A DNA stretch of 64,000 nucleotides from contig NC_058496.1 of the NCBI RefSeq assembly GCF_020382885.2, forward strand, positions 7,866,501 to 7,930,500, given 5' to 3'. Under the pieces are notes generated by a model. The model was given only the letters and a program-made list of their open reading frames with translations, had not been told where the DNA came from and searched no databases. Shown piece by piece: positions 47,639 to 62,600 of the stretch. Position numbers and translations under genes: made by a program. How positions within the stretch are numbered: position 1 is the stretch's first letter; each line of letters opens with the position of its first letter. Source of the DNA: Scatophagus argus. Taxonomy: Eukaryota; Chordata; Actinopteri; Scatophagidae.

Positions 47639-50600
47639 ATGGCGTTGGTTACCCTGCAGCGGTCTCCGACTCCGAGCGCCGCATCCACCGCCAGCACAGC
47701 AACCACGACCGCGGGGGAGGTCAGTCTGGGTTCTGGGGGGAAAGAAAACGACGCTCCGGTCTGGTGAGATGTTGACTGAAAGGCAGAGGATATGGGAGAT
47801 GTTGCCTGAGAAAGGGCCCGCTGATTGAAGCTAAATTAGCACCGTTATAACGCGTTATGCTAGCGGGGTCTTTAGCTAACGGTGGCTTGCGAACGTCTTC
47901 GTGACTAGTAGCTCGATATCGCCGGGCCACGACATATGCCCGTACGGCTGATGAATTGGTCAATTTTAAAATGTTAATTAACTTCAAAAATAATCATCAA
48001 AGCTGTTTATAACGTGGTGTGAATTTTTAAGGAGCTAACGTTAGCTGAGTGTGACAAGTGCCTCAGTGATATAAGCTGTAGCTAACGTTAGCAGTTCATG
48101 ATGTGACTGGCTGCCATTGAAAATAACGTATTCTTTCTTTAACATGAGAAAAATGTCAGAGACACACGCCATCAGCACAGCAATAACAGGGCTCAAACAG
48201 CGCTGCTGTCGTCTAAGCACTGCTGCATTCACACCAATTTACTAGCATTAAACGTGAGATTTTGATGTATTAGAGTGGTGCCTTGATTGAGCTATAGTCT
48301 CTTTAGGAGACAACACTTTAAAGACAGCCAGTCAACAGCACAGGGTGTTCATTTGACAGTTTCTATTGTGCTTAAGTATTAAGTATAGGGAAGGACAAGA
48401 TTTACAGAGCTGAAGGGCCATATGGAGAGAAGGCTAAACGTTAAGGCTTGCTTGTACTTCTGTCTAGCGGTAGTCACAGTTTGAGCTCTCTTATTTTCTG
48501 GGCACTCAGGGCAAGAAAAAAAAGATCTGTGAGCCTTTGCAGCAAAACTACAGTCATTCAAACTTCCTTAGCTATTTTTAGTTATCATAGTTTCATTTTC
48601 TTCGCTGCCAGACGAGGGCGCTAACGACCAGCTGTAAACAAGAAAGCTCACCCTGCTCAGCTCTGTATGATGAGCCACATCAGAGGAAGCAGAGTTTACA
48701 TGTACAGCTGGGTTTATTTACAACCGTGTAAGTGTTTGGGCTCCAGATGGGTCAAGACGGGCAAACACAATTGTGCACCAGTCATTTTCACAGCATGTTT
48801 AAATTCATGCTGCAGTTTAAACATCATATGTAGTTCCTATGTACTGCAACGAGATTGTACTGCAAAGAGATAGCACCATTTTAAAGAAATTCGTTCTATT
48901 GTTTTGAATGGGTTTCGTCCCCGACCTCAGTGTCTTTCTGGAGCGGTTGGCGTAGTCCAGCAGTGTGGTGAAGTGTGACACATAAAGCTGGTGCTGCAGC
49001 TATGATGTCATCTACTCATGAGGGGTGGGTGGGGTGGTGGAGTACTACTGTTGGAAAAGGAGGAGGAGAGAACAGAGGTAAACAGATTTAATACAGGCTG
49101 GCATGAGGCAGCTAATGTGTGACATTATTTCACCTATTACACAATGATGGAAAGACTTTATACAGTGTCACATGCTTCCTTTGCAAAATGATTTTCTTAC
49201 ACCTAATGGTACTTTTCCATTGGCATTTCTTGAATGTCTCACCATTATTCGAATAACAACTGGGGTTTTGTTCCTAAATGTCTGTTTGTTTGTAATGAGT
49301 CTAGTTTTGGTCAAAATCACTCTCAGACCGGTCAGTTTTGTGGTTTTAGGTATTTAATGTTTTAAATTTATCATGCAGATAAATTCCACACCCTTTTTGA
49401 TTAAACATGGATGCCAGTTTTCTCAAAATTGGTCAAAGAGGACTCGGTGAGTTTTGTAAAATCCTTAATATGGTTAATAAGAGATGGATTGGAGACTGCC
49501 CATGAAAATCAAGCAAAATTGAAATCTGTATCTGCTGTATTTGTATTTAACCTCCATGCTCATTTCTAATGATGAGGAGCTTTGAGGAGTCATATCTGAT
49601 TCCAGGCCACCTTGTAATCTCCTCCAGGTGGTGTGTATGCTATTAAATACATAACACACACCTGCATTTGCAGTGACTACACTGGTATTTCCTCGCAGCA
49701 TCCTATGTGACAGCAGTCTGAGCACAAAACACAAGATTTGATTTTGATTGGGCGGTGCTGCAAGACCGATGCTGAAGTCAAACCACACTGTGGCCACATT
49801 CGCTGTGTGATGAGACATCAGTGAACCCATTTTCACTACATGTGTCAGTTCATTTCTCTGACAGGAGTGAACACGTGGGCATTTATATCAGTGTTGTGAC
49901 ATATCTATACAGCTGTGTCACATTTTATCTTATGACATGAGTGGTCCTGCCTGCCATAAAAAGTACACCGACACTGAGATTTTGTATTTGTATACACACA
50001 CACACACACACACATAGCACGCATGTAGAGAATCTTCACAGTAGCTTACTACATCAGTTTTGTTTATCAAAGCTTGTAACTGGTAAAATATAATCAAGCC
50101 TGTAACTTCTGTTTAAATGGCAGGCTTGAAATGTTTGTTAATAATGCCAGAATGGGTTTGATGTGGTGGTAAATCTTTCCCTTATCTGCTTTGCAGGATT
50201 TTGGGAGTGAAGATGAACGGCGGATAAATCAGAGGTGAGTTTACTCTAAGTTTAGTCTAGCCCTTCTGTTGCATGGTACACAGCAAATCAGATCAAGTTT
50301 TATAAACAGGTGTTGTTTACCGATTGCTTACATCTGCCATTGAGTCATCTGGTGAAATCTGGAGTGGCAGCAGACTTGCTGGCATCAACATATGAGGACA
50401 ACTAAGCGTCACTGTAATAAAACACCTGTCTGTCTGTCTTGTTGGCAGAGTCATCAGTTCTTAGCAAGCAACTGAGAAGCCATGTTATTCAGCAGTCTGT
50501 AAAGTTAGTTTACGTTTTATCGACACATAGATCAATGAATTTGTTGTTGCACTGTGCATAACAAAGCCATTAGTATTTTTTTTTTTTTTTTTTAGTTTGC

Positions 50601-53600
50601 TTTTCCACACAGTGCATACACGCATTCGACTGAATGAAAGCTGATTTTAATCTCGCTACTTGACCAGTTGTTTTAGTCAATTACTGAGTAAAGACACCAA
50701 ACACTTGCTGATTATAGCTTGAAAAGTGAACACTTGCTGTTTCCTCCAGACAAATTAACACACTGAATAGTTTGTCTCCCAACAAAAGATGTGTTGTTGC
50801 ACTATGCCGCAGCCTGTGTATTTAGACTTTGGTGACGGTAAGCTCAAAGAGAGAGAAATTATAAAGCAGCATCAGAGCATTTGTACAATAAACCTTTTTC
50901 ACCCTGCAAGTTTGGGTTAGACAGCTATTGTTTCACTCGATTGAGCATAGACATCAACTGCTCATTTTATTATCTAAGAATAAATAAATACGTCACAATA
51001 TCATCTTATTCCTCTGCCAGCTGTGTTTAAGCATGGAGGGAAACGTATCATGACTAACCAGTCAGTCCAGTTTTTTGTGTATGTTCTCTGCAGTGTGACG
51101 AGCAATTTCAAGAGACTGATGGTTGTTCGGTTGTGTTGATTAAGTTAGTTTGAATGTTCAGATCTCTTTTTTAAATAGAAAGAGCCAGCAATTTCCCTTT
51201 GTAGACCAATTATGTAATTTCATGCATGAACAGCAATATAAATATGTATTTTGAGCAGTTTGACCTTAGTATGATGTAAATATGTCTCAGCTATAGAAAT
51301 GTTGTTAGCCAAACTAAAATGTCTTTTTTTTTTTAACCCACTGAATGACTGTGTAACAACTGTAGTGTGGAAAAGCATCCAGAAGTTTTATTTATTTTAT
51401 TTTTATTTTGCAGCTGTTCTTCAGGTGTCTGTCCTTTAATACAGAATATTCTGTTAACATTCAGTTTTTTGAAACATGCAGTGTTTCTCCTACCATTGCA
51501 ACTCCTTTCTTTAATCCAAGTTCAGTCTAAAACCAAAGATGGACTGACGTCAACCCCAAATGCCTGGAATTCAGGCCAAAATATCTGCGTTATTTAAACG
51601 CAATCAACCTGAATCTGGCAACAGTGGTGAGGATGATGGAAGCTCTGCCTTCTTATCTTACTGTGACTGAACTGCATTGATGTTGTTTACTGGAGAGATT
51701 TAATTTTAATTTAGAGTAGATTAATACAAAAGGTTTTTTGTGCGCTCCATACTGTATTATATCGACTTGGTAAAGAGGGTGACAGTGATGACAGTGTAGA
51801 ACTTATGTGTCATTCATACTGACAGAATCCTCTGTTCCAATGTGAATGCGCATTGTTTTTTTGGTTTTTCTCTCTTGGGAGATTTTTCACATCTTTGTCG
51901 CCCAAAAACTTCACTTTAGAAAATCTCTGTCTCTTTCTTTTTTTTTTGAAGCTGAACGCTTATGGCCTTGAGATAATTAAATACGACATGCTAAGAGTGC
52001 AGTTTCTTTTTGTTATGCAACAGCCTATGCAGTGTCCCTAAGCAGTGCATGTGTGTGAAAATGATCTATGCATGATGCGAGTCCTGTCTTGCCTCAAGAT
52101 TGCTTTCATTTTTTGGACTGTTAAGCCACGTTAGGCAATAAAATTGCCAGTAAATTCATGTTTTATAATGTTGTGGCATATTAAGTTGTCTTTTATTTGA
52201 CGGACATATTTGTCTTGAGATCAGGGTGTACTGATCAAGTGCACTAGATTGATGGCTGCATCTGATGACAGACAGCAATATGACTGCCAAGTGGGAGTAC
52301 TTCTGCTGTTCCTGACTGACCTTGATAAAGATGACAAGCTCAAGGGGTAGATGGAGGCCAAGGTAAACACTGTGCAGGTGTCAGTGGCACTGAACCAACC
52401 AATGATTTCATTGGTTAGCAGAGTGTGTGAGTGTGTGTTTGCATGTAGGTATGGGATACACTGTTTGGAATGAGGAGGAGGGATTCAGCATGGAGGGTAA
52501 GACGAAAGATGGGCAGAAAAATATCTGGGACATTCCTAATGTGAAGTCCGTTTAAACTCACTTTCTCACTCAGATAGTGGTCTTGTCAAGACTGGTTCAT
52601 GATTTAAATGCCATAATAGCTCAAAATACTCACTTTGGAATTGAATGCAGAATATGTGTGGGTGGAAGACACATGAGCAGCAAAAGCACTCTCTCTGGGA
52701 ATTTATTGTAGGTTAACCTTTCCTCAGTAACATCGTGATGTCAGCTGTTTCCTGCTCAGGTCCCTTCATGTCTCTAATGACACCTGAGGAGGTTTGCTCC
52801 TCCCTCACCTGTCCCTCTTCCTCCCTCTTTGTTTCAGAAGTGAGAAAATACCAACATTATGCAACTGGCAGCCCCAAGAAGTGACCTTTTTTCCTCATTG
52901 TGCTGGTGTGTGCAAAACTCCATGAATAAACCAGCCTACTTTCTGCCTCTGTGTAGCCTTTATGTAGTCAGTCCTCAGTGTAATCCAACCGGTCTCGCAT
53001 ACCAGTACACCTGGTCATTCAGAACATTGGCTTAGTGGACATCTGGTCTTTTTTGGCCCCGTTCAGCCATCCATCTGGCCACTGCAGCAGCAACAAACCA
53101 TACCTTAACTCTGTGACGTGCCATCATTTGTGCCTGCTGCGAAAGGTGTTCCTGTAACCAATCAGGTCCCTCTAATTCTCCATGCACGCAACATGGTGAA
53201 CTCTTCAAGTTTCCACCTGGAACATAACTGAACCTACGTCTGCTCATAGAGTTCAGTGACCAGGCGTTGGAGACTTTGTTCTGTTGTCGAGGAGAATAGG
53301 AGGGATAGCTTGTTATCTGTGGTGCAGAGCTATTGTTAATGTGTGTCAGAAAATCCTGTCAGATTAAACGGAGTCATGCCTCTTCTTTGTGCATGTGTAG
53401 GGGTTTGCTTAGTGAGAGAGGGATAGTGAGAAAGAAATTTATAGCCTGTATTAGCTTTCAACCCAGCCCCCCCCCCCAAAAAAAAAAAAACAGGGACTAA
53501 TCCATGGACTCAGTTTCAACAGTTCTTTCGGACTGCCATTGCATTATGATATTTAATGTCAGATCTGTATTTTACTTTTCTTCCATGCATCTAAAAAGAA

Positions 53601-56600
53601 TATTCACTGTTGTGCAGATGTTTCGGACATAATGTGGTATTTGTCCTCCTTAACCTGTCATCGAACTCTCTAGTAATCTGACACATTGCGATTTGTTTGC
53701 AGTACATCTGAGTATGTCACTGCTGGCCACTTGAAGGAGAGAGACTAGATAATCCCTCCCTTATAAGCCCGGGTATAATGAGATTTGGGAGTTTTGGGAG
53801 CTTGCCAGTTCTCACTGCCCTTTCCACCATTGCTTGGCCCATGTGTTAAGCTCCATGGAGGCACTGCCTTGGATTCTGTTGACCCTTAATGTGGCATGCA
53901 CATGGAGACATCCCATTTGGAAGTTGAGGCCAAAATGTGTTTTTTCCTCCATTTGAGTGAGTGGTCTTGTGCATTTGCTCCAGAATACAGAGAAAATGGG
54001 AGAAAAATCAGTGGGATTTGGAGAAATGGTTTCTGTTGGAGAGCAAGAATTGGAATTGAACACCTGATAGATGAGGAAAATAAAGAATCAGAGTTCATGG
54101 CAAAAGAAGGGAAAATTGTCTCTTAAATTCTGCTGGATTCCTTCTGTAATCTTCTGAGGGGGGGTTTGTTGAAAAGTAGACAAAAGCATGTGAAAAAAAG
54201 CTTGTCTCTTTAAGAAAGTGTATAAGTGCTTTTGTTAAATGAAAGAGTGAAATTCACTGTCTTTCAAACTGATGTAAGGATGTAACCTAGAGTATAGCCC
54301 ACTATGAAAACTGAGTGTGTGAGCCTGAGGCAGTGGATGTAGACTGCGGAAGGTCCTTCCAGGCAGGAATCTGACTCGCTCTCACATACAGACGCTCAGA
54401 TGAGGGAGGAGGAGGAGGAGGAGGAGGAGGAAACAAGAGGGTGTGGCATCCGAGCAGACGGCGCTTCTTAACTGAGCAGCACAGATGAGTGCAGGCGGTC
54501 ACTGAGTTTGTCACTCAGAAGCAGTGGGCCAAGAGCTGAGCCCATCATTCTTCTTCTTCTGCACATCCTCCTTTATGCTTTCTGGAGGCTGATGAAGAAG
54601 AGGTAGCTTGCAGCAGAGAGGCCTGGGTTTTTTTTTTTCCAGAAAACAGGATGCATCTAGTTGTAGAACCCATTCATGAGGCCATGATGAAGATGCTGCC
54701 GTATTTTGTGGAGAACGCTGTGTTGACCCAGAGTGAGATAAACCGCATGTGAGTTCAGTTTATTCTCCAAAATGGGGGTTGAACTAATGGGAGCTTTGGT
54801 TAACACTTAACTATGGTTTGGTCTTTTTGAACTGGTTTGAAACTTTTTATTAAAAAAAATTATAAATATTTTGCTGTTATGTTGTTCTCACTTTTAATTT
54901 ATTGTTTTGTACAGGATTTCGGATGTTGGTTGCAATCGATAATATGGTGTCATTTCAGGCCAGCAGCCTGAATCAAACAGTGAACATGTGCAGCTGATAT
55001 GAGATAATGCACCTCAATCAAACTAAGTTATCATGCAGTGGTAGCTGAGATTCAGATGTGCACAAATCACTGTATTCATCTCCATGACTGATCAGTTGTA
55101 AGACCTGATGTGTTGGCATTCTTTTTCCATCTGTCATAAAGGAGCTATAGGAACTGCAGGTTGTAATCATCTTGGATCATTGAGGCTATCTGGCAAACTT
55201 TTCTATTATAGTCTTCGTTTGCTTTGATTCCAGATGTATTTTTAGCCCTAGTGTTTGCGGAGAAGCTGATAGCAGGGTACCGCAGGGCAAGAGACAGTAG
55301 AGCTGAGGCTGTTTTAATTAGGATGTCTGAGTATGGCCTGCAAAGCACTGGGATAGTTCTTGATTTACACATAAAGACAAGTTTCACACGATCTCAAATT
55401 TCACCAAAGTGCACCTTTTTAAATGTTGGGGTTTTTTTTCCTCTCTCGGAAGATATCAGGTATCACTAGCTATGACCTGTGGACTTGGTTACTAGTTGAA
55501 GTATGAAGAATAAACAGCAGTACTTAGCAGTCATGAGGCTGTGGTGCTTTTCTTGCTCTTGCAACTTTGCCTTATATTATCCATCACTCCCTGACAGTAG
55601 ACCCTCCTGACAGCATCATAAATCTCAAACAGAAAAGCCACAGTAACAAAAATCCACCAAAGTCGGACAAAAGCTCTTGTTGAGAAGTGTCCACCCCCGT
55701 GCTTTGTCACTGTGGAACTTTTTTTCTGTGGGGCTGGGGGGCGTAGGGAATTTATTATGAGGTGCACAAAATGAAGTCCATTGTTCCCACAAAATCATCT
55801 GTTTGGCCCAGGCCTGCTCTTCTGTATGTGGGTTTGAAAGTCTGATCAGAGAAAAATTGAGCGAGGAAAGAGTTTCAGTGCTGGATACGAAAAATGTGAC
55901 GGCGAAGGCTGTCGTTGATGTCTTTTAGATCAGTGTTTCCCAACCATTTTTTGAGCCGCGGCACATCTCTAACATTAGAAGGATTGCGTGGCGTGTCGTC
56001 GGGCAAAAATATTTGGATCAGTTGGCCGCTGTGCCCACCATCGCACGCCGCCCCGGCACTGCGCTGTGGCAGTTGTCGGTTTGAATTCACTGTTTTAGAT
56101 GAAGAACTTTTATTAATACCTGCTTTAACTGAAGGCATTTTGTCAATGGTTATAGGGGTATACATGCATATGCACCGATATAGGTTATGGTTTCTAAATA
56201 CCAATAATCTGATTTTTTTTTTTCCCTTGATAAAAGTACAGGGCAGTACTGAGTTTAGGTATTTGGTACTAGAAACTGTAGATGCAAAACAGGTTATGGT
56301 TTCTTTTGAAATGCCATCTTACCAGAAAAAAAAATAGGACTCAAAACAACATTTCTCTTTTAAGCTGATATTAGCCAGTGATGTCGACAGTATACCGATA
56401 AATCGCTGTTCTAGCAGGTTTGTGTCTCAGGATTTTGTTTTGTTCCTGTCACTCCTCACTTGTGTGCTTTATGAATCATTTGCCAGACTGCACTCACAGA
56501 ATACCTGATGCAGGTGATCCACCCTGCTGCCAGGTAGATTTATGAATGCGCTCACATTGTTTTCCAATGAAACGGAATGATTGAATTCAGCCTGGAGGAA

Positions 56601-59600
56601 ACTCCTCACTTCTTTTTTGTTGCAGTTCTTTTCTTACACAACCCACTGACAGCTGTAGTGCGTAACCTAGCAAAGTCATTTTTACAGGAAGGTGTGAACT
56701 GGTAATTGCTGCTATTTCAGCCATAGTGAAACCATCACAAACAACTGCAGTTAGGTCGATTATTCAGGTCTGTGTTGCATTACAGCAAACCAGCTGAGTG
56801 CAGCCCATGCAGCAGAAAAAAGGCAGATAAGCATTCAGGATCAAAGCTTGATTCATTGCTGCTGCAGTCCTGAGGTCTGTTCTGTAACGTGGCAGCTGGG
56901 CTTTTCCACTCAGCTGTTGAGGTAAATCACCAGGAGCAGGCAACCCTGATTTATGATCATCTCGTTTGCTTTTGTCTCCTGAATTCAACTGTCCTCTTAA
57001 AACTGAATATTCCATTAATCTTTCATTCCCCCTTCTTGGCCTCGCTCTCCAACAGACAAGCTTTACAGTTGTGCTGAGGTGTTGGGTTCAATGCTTTCAT
57101 AATCGTAATAATCACAACGTCTTTTTTGTTTTGCAGCTTGAGTGAGAGCTTCTTCATGGTGAAGGGTGCTGCTCTCTTTCTGCAGCAGGGAAGCAGTCAC
57201 CAGGGCCAGAAAGCACATCCTCACCACAAACATGCAGGTGAGAGCCACAAGGCACAACACACATCAGTTACCCAAACTGTGGTTTTGATCTCTTTGATCA
57301 TGCCTTCACACTTCTCGTACAGGTGATGTAGAGCGTTTGTGTGATGATGAGTTTGTGTGCTGCACTCCTTAACACAGCCGCAGATGTTTGTAGCTGATGG
57401 GAGGCGGATAGAGCCTGCCTCTTTGATAAGCATGTTCCAGACATATAGCTTAGGCCGATTAGTGCTTAAACCCAGCACATTAGCACTGTGAGCAAAACTT
57501 CTGTTGATGATTAAAGGAGGACTTTATTGTTTGTATTACCTTGTGTGTACCTTGAGTAAATACATAAAGTGAATTTAAATGACTGTTCTCAGAATTTGTT
57601 TTACACTTTATTTAATTAATTGTGCTGAAGCAACATCCAAGTTTGAAAGGAAATTGAGTTTGAGGGAGAAATAGTTTTTGGTTTCATGTAAATGAGTTGC
57701 ACAGGTTGCATGTTTATGAGTGTTCATACTGTACTATGAGTGTTCCAGTGGCCCCTTTTGCTTTCCTACATGTGACCAACTTGAACCTGGTGACTCACAG
57801 CACCTGAATAGATGTCATGTTGTTTATCATATTGATTGGACTGAATCATGAGCTGGCCAGTGTCTTGTCAAAGGTCGTTTTTAAAATGTCACCGTTGAAA
57901 AGTCACGGTTATTGCTTTAAAGACACAAAGCTGACCTGACAGTCCACTGGCATGATGGGAAATGAGCACCCGCCAACTGCCAAAATGCTGCCAAGCCCTT
58001 TGGCACGTCATGGCTATAGTTGGCAAGCTTTGTCCACTCTACCAGCCACTTTGTCAGGTAACCCACATATTTATTGGTCCTGCTTTGTTCTCAGAAAACG
58101 TTTGCCAAACTTCCAAAAATAGTTGTATGATGTCCCAGTAACTGTTACTTCACATTAAGAAAAAATGCAAGATAATCGTATTTGTGCACTATGAGCTAGT
58201 ATCCTGCCATCAGTCACTCGACAGGGATTCAAATATATTCAGTTTTAACTATATACAGTTTCAAAACAAACATGGCAATGCAGAGCTTAAGCAATGCAAA
58301 TCACACTAATCAGTGAAACCATACTTATGTTTGCTGACCAAAACTATCACATTTGTGACATTTTATGTTACAAACACAGAGATCAGTCTCCTTTTACATT
58401 CAGGCCTTTATTGTGGGTGAACTGGTGAATGCCCACCAGTGTAAGCCATACTAAAATGAAAGTCGGCAGTGTCATTCAAGGCAATCAGTTGAACTGGTTT
58501 GAACCTCTCACATCAACATGAACACATGATACATAATTGTCTGTAGATGTATTTATGCTTCTCTGTATGACTCTCATATCTCGCAGCTATTATTATTCAG
58601 AATAGATGCCAACTTGGCTGCCACAGAGCCGTGAACTCTCTTGACTTTTTGAATAGTTTAATCAACTTGAATCCATCGAAACTGTCAAAAACACAAATAA
58701 AGGGTTTTCACCAGTTTTTCTTAGAGCACCAAATGTCACGCCATTCAGCACATATTGGTAAAATAGGTTTTAAGAGGCCAACATGTTCAAACAACAACTC
58801 GGAGCATAATGATAAAATGGTGGATCTGGATTCATTTCCATGAAGTTTTACATGAAATGTATATACTCTCCAAACCTTTATTCAGTACAGAATATATCGA
58901 CAGATATGAGAGGAAGTGGTCAGTGGCATCTTGCTAAGCCAACATTGTAGCCTGTATCATGTTTTCACTGTAATATTACTTAAAAGACATGCAGCTGTAA
59001 ATAGGGAGTCGGGCACTTTGTTTCATGCCAGTAGCCACAGTTAAAACCGGTCAGGCTAACATGGTGTACCTACCTGCTGTGACATATTTCAACATAATTG
59101 GCTCTCCTTCAGCTGATAATTTTGAGTGCCGCTGGTCCATCCCCACACCCTGTTTTTATTATCCAGCTTTACTGACACATCTAACATCAGACCTGGCACT
59201 GTAAGCACTGAGGGATGTAAAACAGGCAAAGTCAAGCCCTTGAATGGTGCACATAAATTTGCTCATGCCAAAACAGCGCATTTGTCAGTTTATTTCCCTT
59301 CATTGAGCACAAGTCAGCTGAATTATTGGCCGTGTTATATGTTGTCTCCAGAAGGAAGGCTTTAGTGTTAAACACTAGGGCGCAGTGCAACTGCACATTC
59401 ATTCATTGCACTACAGCAGTGCCTTTAATTATGAAATGACTTTACTTCTCCTGCCTGCATTATGTTTTCATAAAATTTCTTGATCAGTGTTGTGAAAGTG
59501 AAACAGGCTGCATTATGATCTTCGCTGTCAGGGCAAAATACTGTATGTCAGTATATCAAGGAACATTTATGATTACTGACACCAAACAGCCTGTTCTCGT

Positions 59601-62600
59601 CAGGAATCAATTTTCTTTATGATCTTCTTCAACAGGTGACTTACCTCAGCACTTGCAGGTGATGATAAACATTCTTCGCTCGGAGGACAGAATCAAACTG
59701 GTGAGAGACAACACAACTTAAGTATACATACAGAAAAATAAAAACATGTCCACGCAAAGCCATCCAGGCCAGTGACTAACAGCCTGGCATGGCAAACCCT
59801 CCAGAACGTATTTTATTGTGTACTTAAGATGCTTATTTGTTCACTGTAATTACTAGCTCATGAGAGCAGGTTTGAACACACTCAAGAGAGCATTACCGAA
59901 TCTTTCCATGGTGTGTGTGTGTGTGTGTGTGTGTTTGTCTGCGTCTGCATTAGTGTGAAGCTGAGTTATTTCATTTTGGGTTCTCACACATCCTGAGGAC
60001 TCAGTTACCCTATTACATCAGATATGTACTCCAGTTTTCTTTGCACATGTAGCTGTGATGCTTTGTTTACTTGTGAGTTTATATAATTGGGGTTATGATA
60101 GTCACAAACCTGCCACACTAGATTAATTTGAAAAAAGTATGGGTCAGCCCACATGATTTAAGTTTATTTATGTTTATTAAACATGCTTAAAGTATTATTA
60201 TGCTGAAAGTAATCCCATTTCGTAAATGCCACAGTAATTACAAGTATATTTATCAATACAGGATCTCCTCCTCTCAACCAAAAAGCTGAAATATACTGTC
60301 TTGACTCCATCCAGGCGGTGCGGCTGGAGAGTGCATGGTCGGATCGTGTACGGTACATGGTGGTGGTGTACACCAGTGGACGACAAGATACAGAGGAGAA
60401 CATCCTACTGGGAATCGACTTTATCAGCAAAGACTGGTAAGAGTGAGCCCTTAAGTGTCTGTGTGAGGGGGTTAGGACCATTGTTTTCCAGACAGATGGC
60501 CATCTGTTTAAAGCTAACAGAGCTCCAGTTATGAACTAATATACTAGACAATAGAAATGAGAACTCTATATTTACAAGTGTGAAAAACTGAAAAATAAAT
60601 GGCACACAGAAAGTGTAGCTTGTTTCCTTTTCCTGAATCTGCCACTTCTACTTGGATTCACAACTATTTGTTGAGTTGTCCTGGAGTGTAGCACTTGTAG
60701 CAACAGAGGTTTTTGATGTGCAAAGAAGTCATATTTACATTATCAACTTTGCGCATGTGCCATTTTGTTATTTAATTTTCTTTCTCCTCTGCCAGCAAAA
60801 GCTGTTCGATCGGCATGGTGCTGCCTCTGTGGAGTGACACAAAGATCCATCTGGATGGAGACGGGTGAGTTCTGCCTGTCAGCGTGACCCTTGCTGTGTG
60901 TGGAGAACACAGCTGCAGCCTTTTCCCTGCTTTTCATCCAACGCTGCACCCACACCTGACACTTGAGATGAACGCGAAACACAAAACTGTGTGTTCGGGG
61001 AGTGACCATCTGTTTTGTTTGCTCTTCAGGGGCTTTACTGTGAACACGGCAGGTCGGACTCATGTCTTCAAACCCGTGTCAGTCCAGGCTATGTGGTGAG
61101 TAATAACCAACCTCTGGAGCCTCAGTGACTGTCTAAAATAATCTCACTTGACACACCACAATAAACCTCCTGATAAACGCATGTGCCAGTCTGCTGCAGT
61201 GAGGCAGGACGAGGCAGTGCTGATTCAGTCTGCCACCTGCTGACATGAAGATGCCTATGCAGAGAACTGCATAAGCCTTTTAAAATAGTGTTAACACTAC
61301 AGTAATATTGTGATTTTTTTTTTTTTCCTGAGATCTCTTACAAAACCAGATTTACTTTAATCATCTACAACTACGACTTTGTCTTTACAAACAACTACGA
61401 TGTAGGTCAGCTCTGCAGGTGCTGCACAAGGTATGTGAGGTGTCACGCAGGTATAACTACTTCCCTGGAGGCATGGCTCTCACTTGGATGGGCTACTACG
61501 AGAGCTGCATCGCTTCAGACCAGAGCTGCATCAACGAGTGGAATGCCATGAAAGACTTGGAGACCACACGGCCAGACTCGCCGCCCATGTTTGTCGACAA
61601 GTCAGTAAATGCACAAGCAGCTCCAATCGGATTCTTTGTGTAAAGACTGAAACTAATCACTGCTACACCTCCTGTTGACATGGCTTTAACAACTGTTAAT
61701 CTTTGACAGGCCTTCAGAGAGAGAAAGGACAGAGTGCCTTATTAAAGCCAAACTCAGAAGCATCATGACATGCCAGGACCTTGAGAACGTCACCTGCAAA
61801 CAGGTAATATATACTGTAACACACACGCCACACACATGCTTCGTTTTTCTCTTCTGAGGTTTAATTTTCAGTGCATTCGTTGATTTTTTTTTTTTTTTTC
61901 ATTCTCAAAAAATGGAAACACAACTCAGTTCTCTTCCTGACCTTCGAGTTGAAATTAATGGAAATTACTCTAGAGATCTTTGTTGTACAAAAGCTTATAA
62001 TAGTTCAAATCCATTTTTTCCTCTTATGTGAGTTAGATTCTGGGCGATTTGTGCTGTTAACATTGCCATGAGGAAAAACAGATCTGTTCCTTTCAATTCT
62101 GATTTTATTCACTTTCTTATGTGGTCTTACAGGTCTGTTTTTTTGCTGTGTGACTGTCAGAATTCATGTGAATTTTATGTAACTCACTTGCCTGAACTGA
62201 GTGTCTTGCAAAAAGAGAGAGGTGCTGACAGATGAAGTTTGTGAATGTAGTGTGAATGTAGGAATCTGATTTATACTCTTTGACAGTTAGATAACATTTG
62301 TAAGTTTCCAGTGAAAGAAGTTAAAGTGAACTTATGCCAGTGATTGACAACAGTCAACATGTTCTATTTTTTTTTGTTTGTTTGTTTTGGCAGATCCGTA
62401 CAGAGTTGGAACAACATATGAACTGTAACCTGAAAGAGTACAAAGAGTTCATTGACAACGAGATGCTGCTGATCCTGGGCCAGATGGACAAAGCCACTCT
62501 CATCTTTGACCACGTCTACCTGGTGGGACAGCTGATATCTTTTGTTTCCTGTTGAAAAAACTGAGATTAAATTGTTCTCTTTTCATCAGAAAGGAAGACG

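Noticed and set aside
53032-53247. 71-codon minus-strand frame in the ssh1 intron
   Set aside because: No homology, no splice signals and no conservation evidence; length is expected by chance.
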